64,000 nucleotides of DNA from Argyresthia goedartella (taxonomy: Eukaryota; Arthropoda; Insecta; Lepidoptera; Argyresthiidae): contig OX463829.1 in assembly GCA_949825045.1 (NCBI GenBank), positions 4,340,001-4,404,000 of the forward strand, in the 5' to 3' direction. Under the pieces are notes generated by a model. That model had not been told where the DNA came from, searched no databases, and saw only the letters and a list, made by a program, of their open reading frames with translations. Each line of letters opens with the position of its first letter. The first letter of the stretch is position 1. Shown here piece after piece: positions 22,205-31,662 of this stretch. A program made the translations under genes and the position numbers.

Positions 22205-22320
22205 TGTTCTTGCATGTTCAACCTAACACGAAGGATAAAGGGGGCTTCGCTTCGCTCATCCCCTTAATCCGTCTCCTGCCCTGACCCACCAATTCGTCCA
22301 GACAGTCTTTATTTAGCCAA
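22205..22320 (+). repeat. Core repeat, 'AACACGAAGG' family, copy 4
   Basis: GCATGTTCAACCTAACACGA, GGCTTCGCTTCGCTCATCCC and CCTGACCCACCAATTCG follow the family layout. Confidence 0.75.
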
Positions 22321-23524
22321 TTAGCGATGGCTGAATTATTCAGTAATTAAGTCGCGAAAATCAGTATTTTTTTTGTGCAAATCAGTAATTTTGTCGCGCA
22401 ATTCAGTTTATTTTTTCAGGAAATTCCGCTGTTCATGGTCCATGCAATAAAGCGAACTATTAGTTTTTTATTCGATCGTTTTATTATTTCCCTTCATCAA
22501 ATTGGCAATTATATTTTTATGGTATGGGCCGCGAGGCATTACAATATCAGAATTATGGCTTCTTTATAATTAGGCAACAATATTTCATACATGGCAAGCG
22601 TGGTATTATCTTTTATCTCTCCACTATTAGAGGTTAGCAGTCAGCTCTCAGTTCTCGCGCGTGAGCTGGTCTACGCCACTCCCGTCCATTCTCCCTGATG
22701 CTGCAGAGCCACGTGTTCCTCCTTCTGCCAGCTGCTTTTCCCCTGTACCTTACGATGGCCTCTGAATTCAGTACCGTTCGCGTCCGAGCACATACAATAA
22801 ACCTAATCCTGAGTATGATTATTGAATAGATGAAAGTAAGTTATATATCGTCTCTAAAACGTAGTGAGTGTGATTTGGCGCTAGCCGTGAAACATAAGAA
22901 ATCGCTTCGTCACTTTCACATTTTTCTGTCGTCTGCGGCATCTATTTACGTAATTCGTATATGTAATACCTTGGCCACGTTTAACTAATTCACAAAGGCC
23001 AAAAAGACAAACAGACAGCATTAGAAACCACCCCATCCTTTGTGCCCTAACTATCAAAGAAAATAAGATCCGAACTATCAACGGTCTGTTATGCCTATTA
23101 AAAATCAAGTTATCTATAGTATCTTCTAAAACGTGATGTTTACAGTTTCTATGGCTAATCTTGTATTGGGCCATGGTTAGGCCAGTTACGTAAAAACGAA
23201 ACGTGATCGAAAGCATAGACGAAACAATTAAGTTTACGTTTGTTACGAAAAGACATCCGCCTATTCTACTGTTTTTCCGTCGGGAATCATACTCACGGTA
23301 TGGTATAGCTAGAACCCGACCGGCTCCAGCCTGTCGGACTCAACGGGTCATTGCTTCAAGGGCTCAGTAATTAAGGAGTACTGTGAAAGATTTCTTAATA
23401 TTAAACCTACAAATTATGCAAAATAAGGACGTGTCAGCTACTCTGATTCATCCATTTAGATAAACCAAATGGCAAAGAGCTTAAAAACAGGATAGTTGTT
23501 TGTGGTAAAGTAATGTATTATTTC
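22321..23524. other. Gene-free stretch
   Basis: No gene recognised. A 111-codon minus-strand frame (22881-23216) is open but lacks any known motif, and I do not call it. Confidence 0.4.
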
Positions 23525-24005
23525 ATTTATTACGCCCTACTATGTCCCACTGCTGGGCAAAGCCATCTCTCCCCTCTTCCACTCTATCCGATCCTGACCC
23601 AGTACTCATCCCATAGACCCAACTAATCCCTCCATCGCTTCCTGTGCATTCCGGATGCGGTCAAAAAGCCGATCACCGAGAATGCTGTGCTCCATGTTTC
23701 CCGTCTTGTAAATCTTTGTGCGTCATTCAAAGACCAGGTTTGGAGACCAGGATGGGGAGAATGCACATGTCCATGAGCTTGCGTTTCAGGGACAACGGAC
23801 ACACATCACATTTGCACATCTTGCACATTGCACATCTCCAGGAATGCACATCTCCAGGAATGTGCATTCCTGGAGATGTGCAATTTCGTCCCATCCACGT
23901 CCACCGCATGCTCCTTGCTGTTAGACATGGCCTTGGTCTTTGACATGTTTATGCCAAGTCCAACCCCGAGGCTTGATTGGCTTAGCTGTTGCAGCATAGT
24001 CAATT
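23525..24005 (-). pseudogene. RTE-type LINE C-terminal fragment
   Basis: Reading the minus strand, GVGLGINMSKTKAMSN leads to CPLSLKRKLMDMCILPIL. This is the thumb region of RTE-type reverse transcriptases, where a KTK motif is followed by L-x-x-K-x-x-x-x-CVLPVLTYG. A remote tail LGLWDE, QDRIEWKRG and CPAVGH matches the 47.6-kb copy. Stops and shifts break the frame, and a perfect hairpin at 23827-23884 disrupts it further. Confidence 0.7.
23827..23884. repeat. Perfect hairpin, 25-bp arms, 8-bp loop
   Basis: The arms starting ATTGCACATCTCCAGGAATG and their exact complement enclose CTCCAGGA. The loop repeats part of the arm, so the unit ACATCTCCAGGAATGC occurs twice directly and once inverted. 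It lies inside the RTE fragment. Confidence 0.88.
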
Positions 24006-24251
24006 CACCGGGTTAAAAACTTTTAAAAAACGACTTCAAGGACAAGCCCTATTTCTTCTCCCCCGGTCGGGATTCGAATGTCGTCTTTATACAAGAAAAG
24101 TCCTCATAAAAACATTTGCTGAAGGTAACCACAAACTAAAACGTCTACTGCGTATATGTCACCGTAATATATTCAAAAACTAATGTTTTTTTTTCGTTAG
24201 TTGGTCAACCATCGACAGATAGTAAAGTAAAGGTTATATCCGTTAAATAGT
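24006..24251. other. Gene-free stretch
   Basis: Nothing recognised beyond weak open frames. Confidence 0.3.
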
Positions 24252-24392
24252 AAACTGGTTTAAACTTGAATTGCAAACGATATGCCTGGGCAAACACTGC
24301 GGTAGCTTAGGTGAAGACTAGAGGGGGCGAGCGCAGCGAAGCCCCCCAATAATCTTCGTGTTAGGTTAACATGTAAGAACAAAAGAAACGTA
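24252..24392 (-). repeat. Core repeat, 'AACACGAAGG' family, copy 5
   Basis: TGGTTTAAACTTGAATTGC, AACACTGCGGTAGCTTAGG, GGGGCGAGCGCAGCGAAGCC and CTTCGTGTTAGGTTAACATG follow the inverted family order. The outer end matches that of the copy at 13742-13866. Confidence 0.75.
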
Positions 24393-24829
24393 AATTCTAA
24401 GCCCTGTCGGTCTGGCTTACTATCTGTCGATAGTTGATGAACTAACGCGTTAGTTGATCGACTAACAGTTTTGACTATCTTACGGTGACACATATATTTT
24501 TTGATTTTGTAATAAATTTTAATAAAATTTATAAATTTATAATCACCTCTGAAGTATGACCTAGCCATAACAAAATTGACGGAAACAGTCCACTTGAGAA
24601 CCTCCTCCTTTTTTAAGTCTGTTAAAAACAGGACTATAATATATCGGCAAAACTTAGGTTTGTGTTTATCGACGTCTGTAATACCTCTGCTCTCGCAATC
24701 TCTCTCTATTGATAGTGATGCAACGAATACTACTTTTACGAATACGAATACGAATATCTCGCCATGGTAATAAAAGACTAATTTATTTGATGAATTTATA
24801 TTCTCTTAATAATGAAAATTTACAATAGG

Positions 24830-24960
24830 CTATTTTTTATTTAAAAAACATAAAATTTGTAGATTTTCTGGTTTTAGGCGATTAATTTTTTCTGTCTGGA
24901 TGTTTCCAGCTGTTGAAAAAAGTCTTTCCGAGGCGACTGAACATGGCCTCAGTGAAAAAT
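24830..24960 (-). pseudogene. hAT transposase C-terminal (dimerisation) fragment
   Basis: The minus strand reads PCSVASERLFSTAGNIQTEK, then INRLKPENLQILCFLNKK and a stop (TAG, complement of 24830-24832). SVASERLFSTAG and the following NRL-x-PE-x-L-x-x-L-x-FL are the signature of the hAT C-terminal dimerisation region. The catalytic parts are not found upstream on this strand. The surrounding segment contains repeated GAATACGAATA words (24735-24755, 25080-25160), probably the decayed body of the same transposon. Confidence 0.75.
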
Positions 24961-25265
24961 ATAACGGGCACTGTATAAACGTATAACTATGGCCGGGGAG
25001 TCCCCCGTCGCGTCGTCGTTGCGGTTTGGTAAGGCCCTATGCACACGTCGTATTGTTACGTGCCGACGACCGACGCGCGTATTCGCCGAACTAAGAATAT
25101 TACGAATATTCGGTAAATGTCATTATTCGGCGAATACGAATATTCGTATTGATTGATAAACATACAATATATTATTTTTATTTATTCACTATGTTGGACC
25201 GCTCTGGGAGAAGAAGGGCGTAGATGTGGGCTCTCCATATGTGAATGTTATAACTTGCGTAATTT
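24961..25265. other. Probable remainder of the decayed hAT element
   Basis: GAATATTCG and CGAATAC words are clustered here. No frame and no intact terminal repeats could be fixed. Confidence 0.35.
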
Positions 25266-25590
25266 ATTTGAACAATTTAAATGACCAACAAAATATTTTG
25301 TCCCTACCCAAAATGGGTAATTGATCACCAAAAGTTGCATAAAATATCGGGGCAAAATACTGCGGTAGCGTAGGTGAAGCGAATCCCCCTTTATCCTTCG
25401 TGTTAGGTTGAACATGTAAGGACAACAAAAAATACTTAAAACATAAACTTAAGTACACAAAACATAAAAAGAAGTTTGGTGATCATTTATCCAAACACAA
25501 TTTGGTGGTCGTTTACTTATTCTGGCGGTCGTTGCGAATCTATTGGTAGTAAAATAGGTGCGTTTTTGGTGATCGTTTAAACATAAGCCT
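25266..25590. mobile_element. 'GGTGATCGTTT' element, copy 1
   Basis: This element of about 325 bp is shared in inverted orientation with 30796-31140. It contains the core repeat (25335-25430) and flanking subterminal repeats: TTGGTGATCATTTATCC, TTGGTGGTCGTTTACT, CTGGCGGTCGTTGCG and TTGGTGATCGTTTAAAC. It is non-coding. The right end alone recurs at 46171-46247. Confidence 0.7.
25335..25430 (-). repeat. Core repeat, 'AACACGAAGG' family, copy 6
   Basis: ATATCGGGGCAAAATACTGC, GGTAGCGTAGGTGAAGCG and CCTTCGTGTTAGGTTGAACA lie within the larger element at 25266-25590. Confidence 0.8.
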
Positions 25591-25769
25591 AAATTTATTA
25601 GAATAGAAATACAATAGAATAGAAAGCACATTTATTGAAATGTCACCATACTCAAGATAATGCAAGAAGATATAAATAAACATAAACCAATGGGGAAAAT
25701 GTACAGATGAAGACATAGCAATAACAAAATGAGAATAAGCAGAACGACGCCATGCGGTGTGTGAAGCAA

Positions 25770-26232
25770 CAGCGAATCGGCTCCGACTCAGCAAGTGTTA
25801 CAAGACCTCCAGGAGATCCTGCAACCAACGCTGATATTCTGTGGGTACCTTTTGGGGACTGAATAATAAGTGTGGGTGGGTGTTAAATAGCAACAGTGAA
25901 TCGGCTCCGACTCAGCAAGTGTTACAAGACCTACGCTGATATTCTGTGGGTACCTTTTGGGGACTGAATAATAAGTGTGGGTGGGTGTTAAATAGCAACA
26001 GTGAATCGGCTCCGACTCAGCAAGTGTTACAAGCCTACGCTGATATTCTGTGGGTACCTTTTGGGGACTGAATAATAAGTGTGGGTGGGTGTTAAATAGC
26101 AACAGTGAATCGGTTCCGACTCAGCAAGTGTTACAAGACCTACGCTGATATTCTGTGGGTACCTTTTGGGGACTGAATAATAAGTGTGGGTGGGTGTTAA
26201 ATAGCAACAGTGAATCGGCTCCGACTCAGCAT
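25770..26232. repeat. Tandem array, about 105-bp unit
   Basis: CTGATATTCTGTGGGTACC recurs at 25831, 25936, 26040 and 26145, and AATCGGCTCCGACTCAGCA marks the other side of each unit. The first unit carries extra sequence (CTCCAGGAGATCC). A further unit continues at 26767-26835 after the inserted hAT element. Copies differ at few positions. Confidence 0.92.
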
Positions 26233-26766
26233 CAGTGTTACTAGGTACACGGTAATTACCGTAGTAACATGGTATTTTTGGCTAATACACGGTCTACGGT
26301 AGCGATCCACTACCGTATCTTTTTTTACGGTATTCTTAGATATTAACTACCGTGTAGGGAAGTAGCACAATACAAGTTTAAAATTATTATTTTACTTTTG
26401 TGTGAAATAATATTCAGTCAAGTCAACGACATAAAAACGAAGAAAAGGAACAAGCTGATAACGAAAACCATTAAGGGAAATATACTTGCTCAACATGCTA
26501 TTCACCGGAATGGTCATAGATGTGTCGATTTTACACCTACTAAGAACATGTTATCAAAAATGACGGCAGCCATATATGATAAAGAAGTTCTTATTTTAGA
26601 AGATTAATTTTAAATACAAATATTGAAAATTCAAGGTTGTTTCGGTTGCATTTTATACGGTAATTTACACAGTATTTTCCAAATGATTCTACGGTATTTG
26701 AAGTCTTAAACACCGTTATTTTAACAGGTAAACATGGTAGTTTATATTTTTCATATGGTAACACTG
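26233..26766. mobile_element. Non-autonomous hAT element (534 bp)
   Basis: The ends CAGTGTTACTA and the complement of CAGTGTTACCA form terminal inverted repeats of the hAT type. The 8-bp sequence CTCAGCAT is duplicated on both sides (26225-26232 and 26767-26774), the hAT target-duplication length. A 69-codon plus-strand frame (26398-26607) with NILAQHAIHRNGHRCVDFTP may be a relic of transposase, but it has no diagnostic motif. The element splits the 105-bp tandem array. Confidence 0.88.
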
Positions 26767-26835
26767 CTCAGCATGTGTTACAAGACCTACGCTGATATTC
26801 TGTGGGTACCTTTTGGGGACTGAATAATAAGTGTA
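26767..26835. repeat. Continuation of the 105-bp tandem array
   Basis: TGTGTTACAAGACCTACGCT and the GATATTCTGTGGGTACC segment continue the array beyond the hAT insertion. The unit breaks off after AATAATAAGTGT. Confidence 0.85.
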
Positions 26836-27261
26836 CCCACACTGTGTTATTTTAAAAATAATAAGACCTCCATTACCCGAAATATTAAAATCCGTTTCTT
26901 AAAATAGCCTAAATTTTTACTAAATAAAACAAAAAGTAGTACGTATTTTTTAAGCAGGGCCCATTACTTAAATTTCTACCATTAATTGCCGTAAAAAGAA
27001 ATATAGAAAGCCAGATGATGAACACTTAAAGAGTCACTGTCACTGAACGTCACCGTCTACCGGAATTGAGCCCCGTGACTGTCTGTAGCATCGACTCAGG
27101 AGTTTCTTGGGTAATGCGAGATCTAATGTCTCTTGCAGAGCAAATAAGAAATATGCCAAGTCGCCAAGAACGCTGAATTTAGAGAAATAAATGACAGATG
27201 CGTCACGTTTTTTCCTATACGGTGTAACAAAGGCACAATTATGGCTAAGTTAGCCATTTAT
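26836..27261. other. Gene-free stretch
   Basis: No gene recognised. A short piece of the 13188 MITE terminus (ACCGGAATTGAGCCCC) is at about 27058. Confidence 0.4.
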
Positions 27262-27500
27262 AATACCTTGGACACTATTTACACACATTGATCTAGCCCC
27301 AAACTAGGATTCCCTGTATCTTGGGTACTAGACAACGATACGCATACTTATATAGATAAATATTATACTTAGATAGATAAACAACCATGACTAGGGTACA
27401 CACATCCGTTCTCAACAAACTAATTTTTGCCCCACCGGGACTCGAACCCGGGACCCTTGGCTTTGTGGGCAGGGTGACTGCCGACTCGGCCATTCGGGGC
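27262..27500 (-). mobile_element. tRNA-derived SINE, family B, copy 2
   Basis: On the minus strand the head GCGCCCCGAATGGCCGAGTC and the B box GGGTTCGAGTCCCGG are intact. The tail ends in the complement of ACCTTGGACACTATT. It is close to the copy at 10997-11233. Confidence 0.85.
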
Positions 27501-28790
27501 GCTAAATTTACCTTTTTACTTTACTTTACATTTTAAATTTACCTTTTTAATTTACCTTTGGTAACCTCGTTATACAGCCATCATAACGATTAAGGTTATG
27601 TGTTCAAGTCTCATAATATTCAAGCGAAACAATTTTTGATATGGCCTTGTTCGCTCGCTTTGTCTGCTCCGCCTGCTACCATTATTTACTCTGTGGTGCT
27701 ACTGAGATCGAACTCAGCCGAAGACGACCTCAGTTTGTCACCTTGACCTTCACGACTATTCTGGCAAGTATTTTTGTTTCTTTGACTAGTATTTGGAAGT
27801 TATTATCTGCAATATTTGAAAGCCTTAGCGAAGTACTTTATCTTTTCTCTTTTTGCACATTTCATGTGGTTTAAACATGTTCAACCAAGCTTTTGAAGCC
27901 TTCGTTTCTTCATAGCTGCAGCGATGAGCTAGCCCCTGTTGAATGATGAATGATACTCCTCCTGCCACCTCGCACGGGAAAGACGTTAAGCTATGTTTTA
28001 TGAACAATAGATTCTCAAAATTACCATTACCGTCTTAAAACAAGTCTTGCTATAGGTATAGAAAGGTTTCTCGGGTCCCGGGCGAGGCCACCATCTCTCT
28101 CTTGCCCATGCATGCATCTCTCGTTTCCATGCGCCGCTCCCCCCTCCAGGCGGCACTCAGGGGACAAGAAACTTGGCATCAGGTATATTAAATAAATTAA
28201 GCCGAGGCATATTGTAATGGAAATGGTTACCGTGGTAATGCTCTTTTTTTGAACCTTCTTGTTTTTAAGGTTGTGGTACAGCTCGCTTAACTAAAGCTGG
28301 CACGTTCACAGTGGTCACACTAATGCAATTTCACTGTACAGTGTGTTTCAAAATGAATGATATTATTCTAACCTCGAAATAGGTAAACAATCGCAATAAC
28401 GCGCGTTGATTGACATGTGACGCGAATGCAAAAAATATCACTCTATATTTATAAGCTACAGCTTATAAATAAATATGCAAAAGCAAAACAATAACTGTCT
28501 CCTTCATACACATAAATTTGGCCGCGCACGAAAGACACAGACAGATTATTCTCGATGCCCGTCAGCCGTCACGCCGCGCGCTTATTCACAGACACTACAC
28601 AAGCGCGACGTGTAAATGTGTTGAAACGTGCCAGCTTTAGTTAACCGGTCTGTAGCCCCCCTGATCAGCTGTCAGTCTCGTCCGTCAGAGCTGATCGGAC
28701 GAGGCCGATTTCTGGCCATGGACGCCTTCACAGATTATGGCTAGCCTTCATTGTTTTTTTAGAGCTCCGTGTTTCCAATGTGTCCAAAGG
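27501..28790. other. Gene-free stretch
   Basis: No gene recognised. The 77-codon frame at 27641-27874 starts in cysteine-rich residues but shows no domain. At 27918-27985, GCTGCAGCGATGAGCTAGCC and CACGGGAAAGACGTTAAGCT resemble the tail of family C SINEs. Confidence 0.4.
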
Positions 28791-28880
28791 GAACCCTTAT
28801 AGGGTCACTTCGTTATCCGTCCGTCCGTCTGTCAGTCTGTCGTGAGCTTTTTTCTCAGGAACGCGTGGAAGTTCGATACA
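28791..28880 (+). repeat. 'CCGTCCGTCCGTC' repeat, copy 1
   Basis: AACCCTTATAGGGTCACTTC, a run of CCGT units, and TTTTCTCAGGAACGCGTGGA recur in the same order at 61355-61450. This is a dispersed repeat with a short internal CCGT tandem. Confidence 0.75.
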
Positions 28881-30795
28881 TGAAAATATCAATCACTTAG
28901 GTCTGTGGTCCCCAGAGTTGTGGAATGTGCTTGATACTCTTAAGGGAATCAAAACCTATAGGGTACTTCGCGTTGATATATAAGCATGACATTTGGCAAG
29001 AAGCTAGGGGTCTTAACCCAAAAAATAAACTCCTGTTCAAGACTTGTTTAAAAACAAAAATGTATAGGATTTGATGTTTGTTTTGAGGTTAAACTATGTG
29101 TAACATTTTTTGTAGTAACACGGGGTAGGTCTTTAAAGAAAAAAGTCACACGTCACTAAAAAGAATTTGGTTCGGAAATCCAGCTGTTTTTACAGTGCTT
29201 GCCCAAGTAGCACAAAGCTGCATTATATAATTCCACATAAGGTCCACATCGGTTGTTTAAGCAATTTTAACGACTTATTAGTGTTCACTCGGACTGCAAT
29301 AGCTGCATAGGAAATATCGAAGCCCAATATAATGCAATATACTGCGATTCTTTTAAGCGATACACAGACGCCACAGATTCACTGTTATTCAGCGTTTAGT
29401 AGAGTTGTACCCTATCAGCTGCAAAAACGCATTTTGTGGATACAAGTAGTGCAGTTTTCTGAATAATGGTTACACACACAGGAGCGCACTGTTATAAATT
29501 TAATCTGTACATTGTGACCGTCAATTCAGACCTGGGCTGAATAATGGAATTTAATTCGGCATTAAGACTGCTGGTTCAGTTATAATATACCATTATAAGC
29601 CATGCGTGGACATTTATAAAGCATTTAGCATTAAATTTAAGGACCACTCGTTTATCCACCATTTTTAAGTACGTAACGCGTATTATTGTAAACATCCATT
29701 TAGTTTCCATCCATCCATTTAGCCTCTATCCATTTAGTTTATATTAGAAAATATCAGCTAGCACTGAACTATATCAAAAATAAATCAATATTTAAAGAGC
29801 GCTTCCATGTAAAAGTAATATATAAAAAAAAACTTGCAAATAGCCTGTTTTATTTTGAACTTTTTTCACGTATTTGTGGATATTATGAGAGCGCGTGAAA
29901 ATTTTGACCTAAATATGTATTAAAGTTACATTCCCGTTACAATTTAACACATAATTGAAATAACTCAAAGTTTTACTTAACATTAACTTTATTATTTATC
30001 AACAAAATGGCAACAAAACATCTTCATTTACACGCACAATATTACTATTTGCACTTCAACACTTGTACGGAGTAAAAATTAAAAATACGTTTCTGCACAC
30101 CACAATTTCACTGATAATTTACTTTTAGCTTCGATAAAGCATTTAAGATTGAGCAGTGAAGACACTTATTCCACTTATACCTATTTTTGAAAAAAAAACA
30201 AACAGATAAGAAAAGTAGGCCGTGTTGCAGTGTACGAGTTTCTTGCGCCGCTTCTTCTCCGCTGCCATAACACTTACCGAAGCGGTAGTAGTTTTTCTTG
30301 CATTATATAGAATCAAATGACATTCAAAAAGTGTTCGTAAGAATCTATTTTGAATAAAAAAATGAAGTTTGATGTTTGCCATATTACAGGGAAGAAATGG
30401 CGATTATGTATGACCCAGACAGAGTCGAGTCATAAACGACGGTTTATACGTTACATAACATAGAACATAATTATGATCCAACAAAACTAGAGATTTTACA
30501 GTCTGTGGTCAGGCCAGGAGTTTACATTTCTATGTCACCAATTTTATTACTAACCATATCGGCTAGTGGTCAATTAGGGTCGATTGGTCCTTGAATGTAT
30601 GACCCGGGTAGTAATCTGCTCTCGTAGGTAAAGGGTCAATTGAAGGTCTATGTCCCTGGGTAGTGGGTACATATTCGTTTACATTCCAATCATATTGCAT
30701 TCATGTGAAGGCTTGTTAATGTAGACGTGGAGTCAAATTAGACGGGTCACTAAAAAAGTTTGCCTGAATGCGCTTGCTCGGTGTTCCAAAGTCAA
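28881..30795. other. Gene-free stretch
   Basis: AT-rich sequence with no supported gene. A 79-codon minus-strand frame at 30143-30382 contains a basic AAEKKRRKKLVHC patch but has no known domain. Confidence 0.4.
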
Positions 30796-31140
30796 CAGTA
30801 TTTACAAATGGCTTGTGTTTAAACGATCACCAAAAACTCACCTATTTTACTAGCAATAAATTCGAAACGACCGCCAGAATAAGTAAACGACCACCAAATT
30901 GTGTTTGGATAAATGATCACCAAACTTCTTTTCATGTTTTGTGTACTTAAGTATATGTTTTAAGTATTTTTTGTGGTTCTTACATGTTCAACCTAACACG
31001 AAGGATAAAGGGGAATTCGCTTCGCTCCCCCCCTTACCCTTCACCTGAGCTACCGCAGTATTTTGTCCTGATATTTTCTGCAACTTTTGGTGATCATTTT
31101 GTGTAGGAAAAAAATATTTTGGTGGTCATATAATTGTATT
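30796..31140. mobile_element. 'GGTGATCGTTT' element, copy 2 (inverted)
   Basis: The reverse order of copy 1 is seen: GTTTAAACGATCACCAAAAA, ACGACCGCCAGAATAAGTAA, ACGACCACCAAATTGTG, AAATGATCACCAAACTTC, then the core repeat (30983-31085), and the far end TTTTGGTGATCATTTTGTG and TTGGTGGTCAT. It is non-coding. Confidence 0.7.
30983..31085 (+). repeat. Core repeat, 'AACACGAAGG' family, copy 7
   Basis: ACATGTTCAACCTAACACGA to GCAGTATTTTGTCCTGATAT. This is the most complete plus-oriented copy and sits inside the element at 30796-31140. Confidence 0.8.
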
Positions 31141-31282
31141 GTAAACGCGTCGCGTTTTTCCACAAAATGTGAGCTAGATTGATTTTCCGCCCCCAAAAAC
31201 CTCTATAGATCAAACAACGACTACTACCTTGTTAGGGCCGTTTTCGAGGTGTCACACCATTTTAAACATAAAATAAAAATTA

Positions 31283-31662
31283 ATAAAACGTAGCCCATTA
31301 ATGTCCCCACCGAGGAGCAAGGGCCTTTACCCGGATACGAGTAAGATTGATGGAGGGGTGTCGGGCTTGTGGCCAACCCGACTATCAGAAGCCAGCTGCC
31401 CTATTAGGGCCTCTGACACACCTTTACGACTACTACCAACGAGTAGCGATAGCAGCCGAGACCTACAGCTTAACGTGGCATCCGCAACACGGAAGCGTCC
31501 GAAACAAATACCACATAGAACGGACACCCATCCAGTGCCCGTCTCGGCCAGATGTTGCTTCCCGCACGATCGTTTCCGATGTGAGAATACTGCTAAGCCA
31601 CGGAAAATTGCACGTCACGGTACGGTTTGAATCAGGACAAATCCCTTGCCGCCACAAGATAT
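31283..31662 (-). mobile_element. SINE family C-related element, copy 4 (rearranged)
   Basis: AACGTAGCCCATTAATGTCC, GGATACGAGTAAGATTGATG, GAGACCTACAGCTTAACGTG and CGATCGTTTCCGATGTGAGA are family C tail words. They are joined to a different head ending CTAAGCCACGG. It shares the CGGAAACGATCGTGCGG segment with 34358. Long frames on both strands here are shadows of repeat sequence. Confidence 0.6.

Noticed and set aside
22881..23216. 111-codon minus-strand frame
   Set aside because: No recognisable motif, AT-rich codons, no splice sites or partner exons.
25770..26232. Coding repeat protein on the minus strand (104-codon frame)
   Set aside because: The frame follows the 105-bp tandem unit, which happens to be a multiple of three, and is broken where the unit length changes to 104.
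27400..27500. A minus-strand tRNA gene, suggested by TGGCCGAGTCGG and GGGTTCGAGTCCC
   Set aside because: Same head as the 11-kb copy with a shared non-tRNA tail, so it is a SINE head.
30143..30382. 79-codon minus-strand frame with a KKRRKK patch, considered as a nuclear protein exon
   Set aside because: No start context, domain or neighbouring exon; the basic patch alone is not enough.
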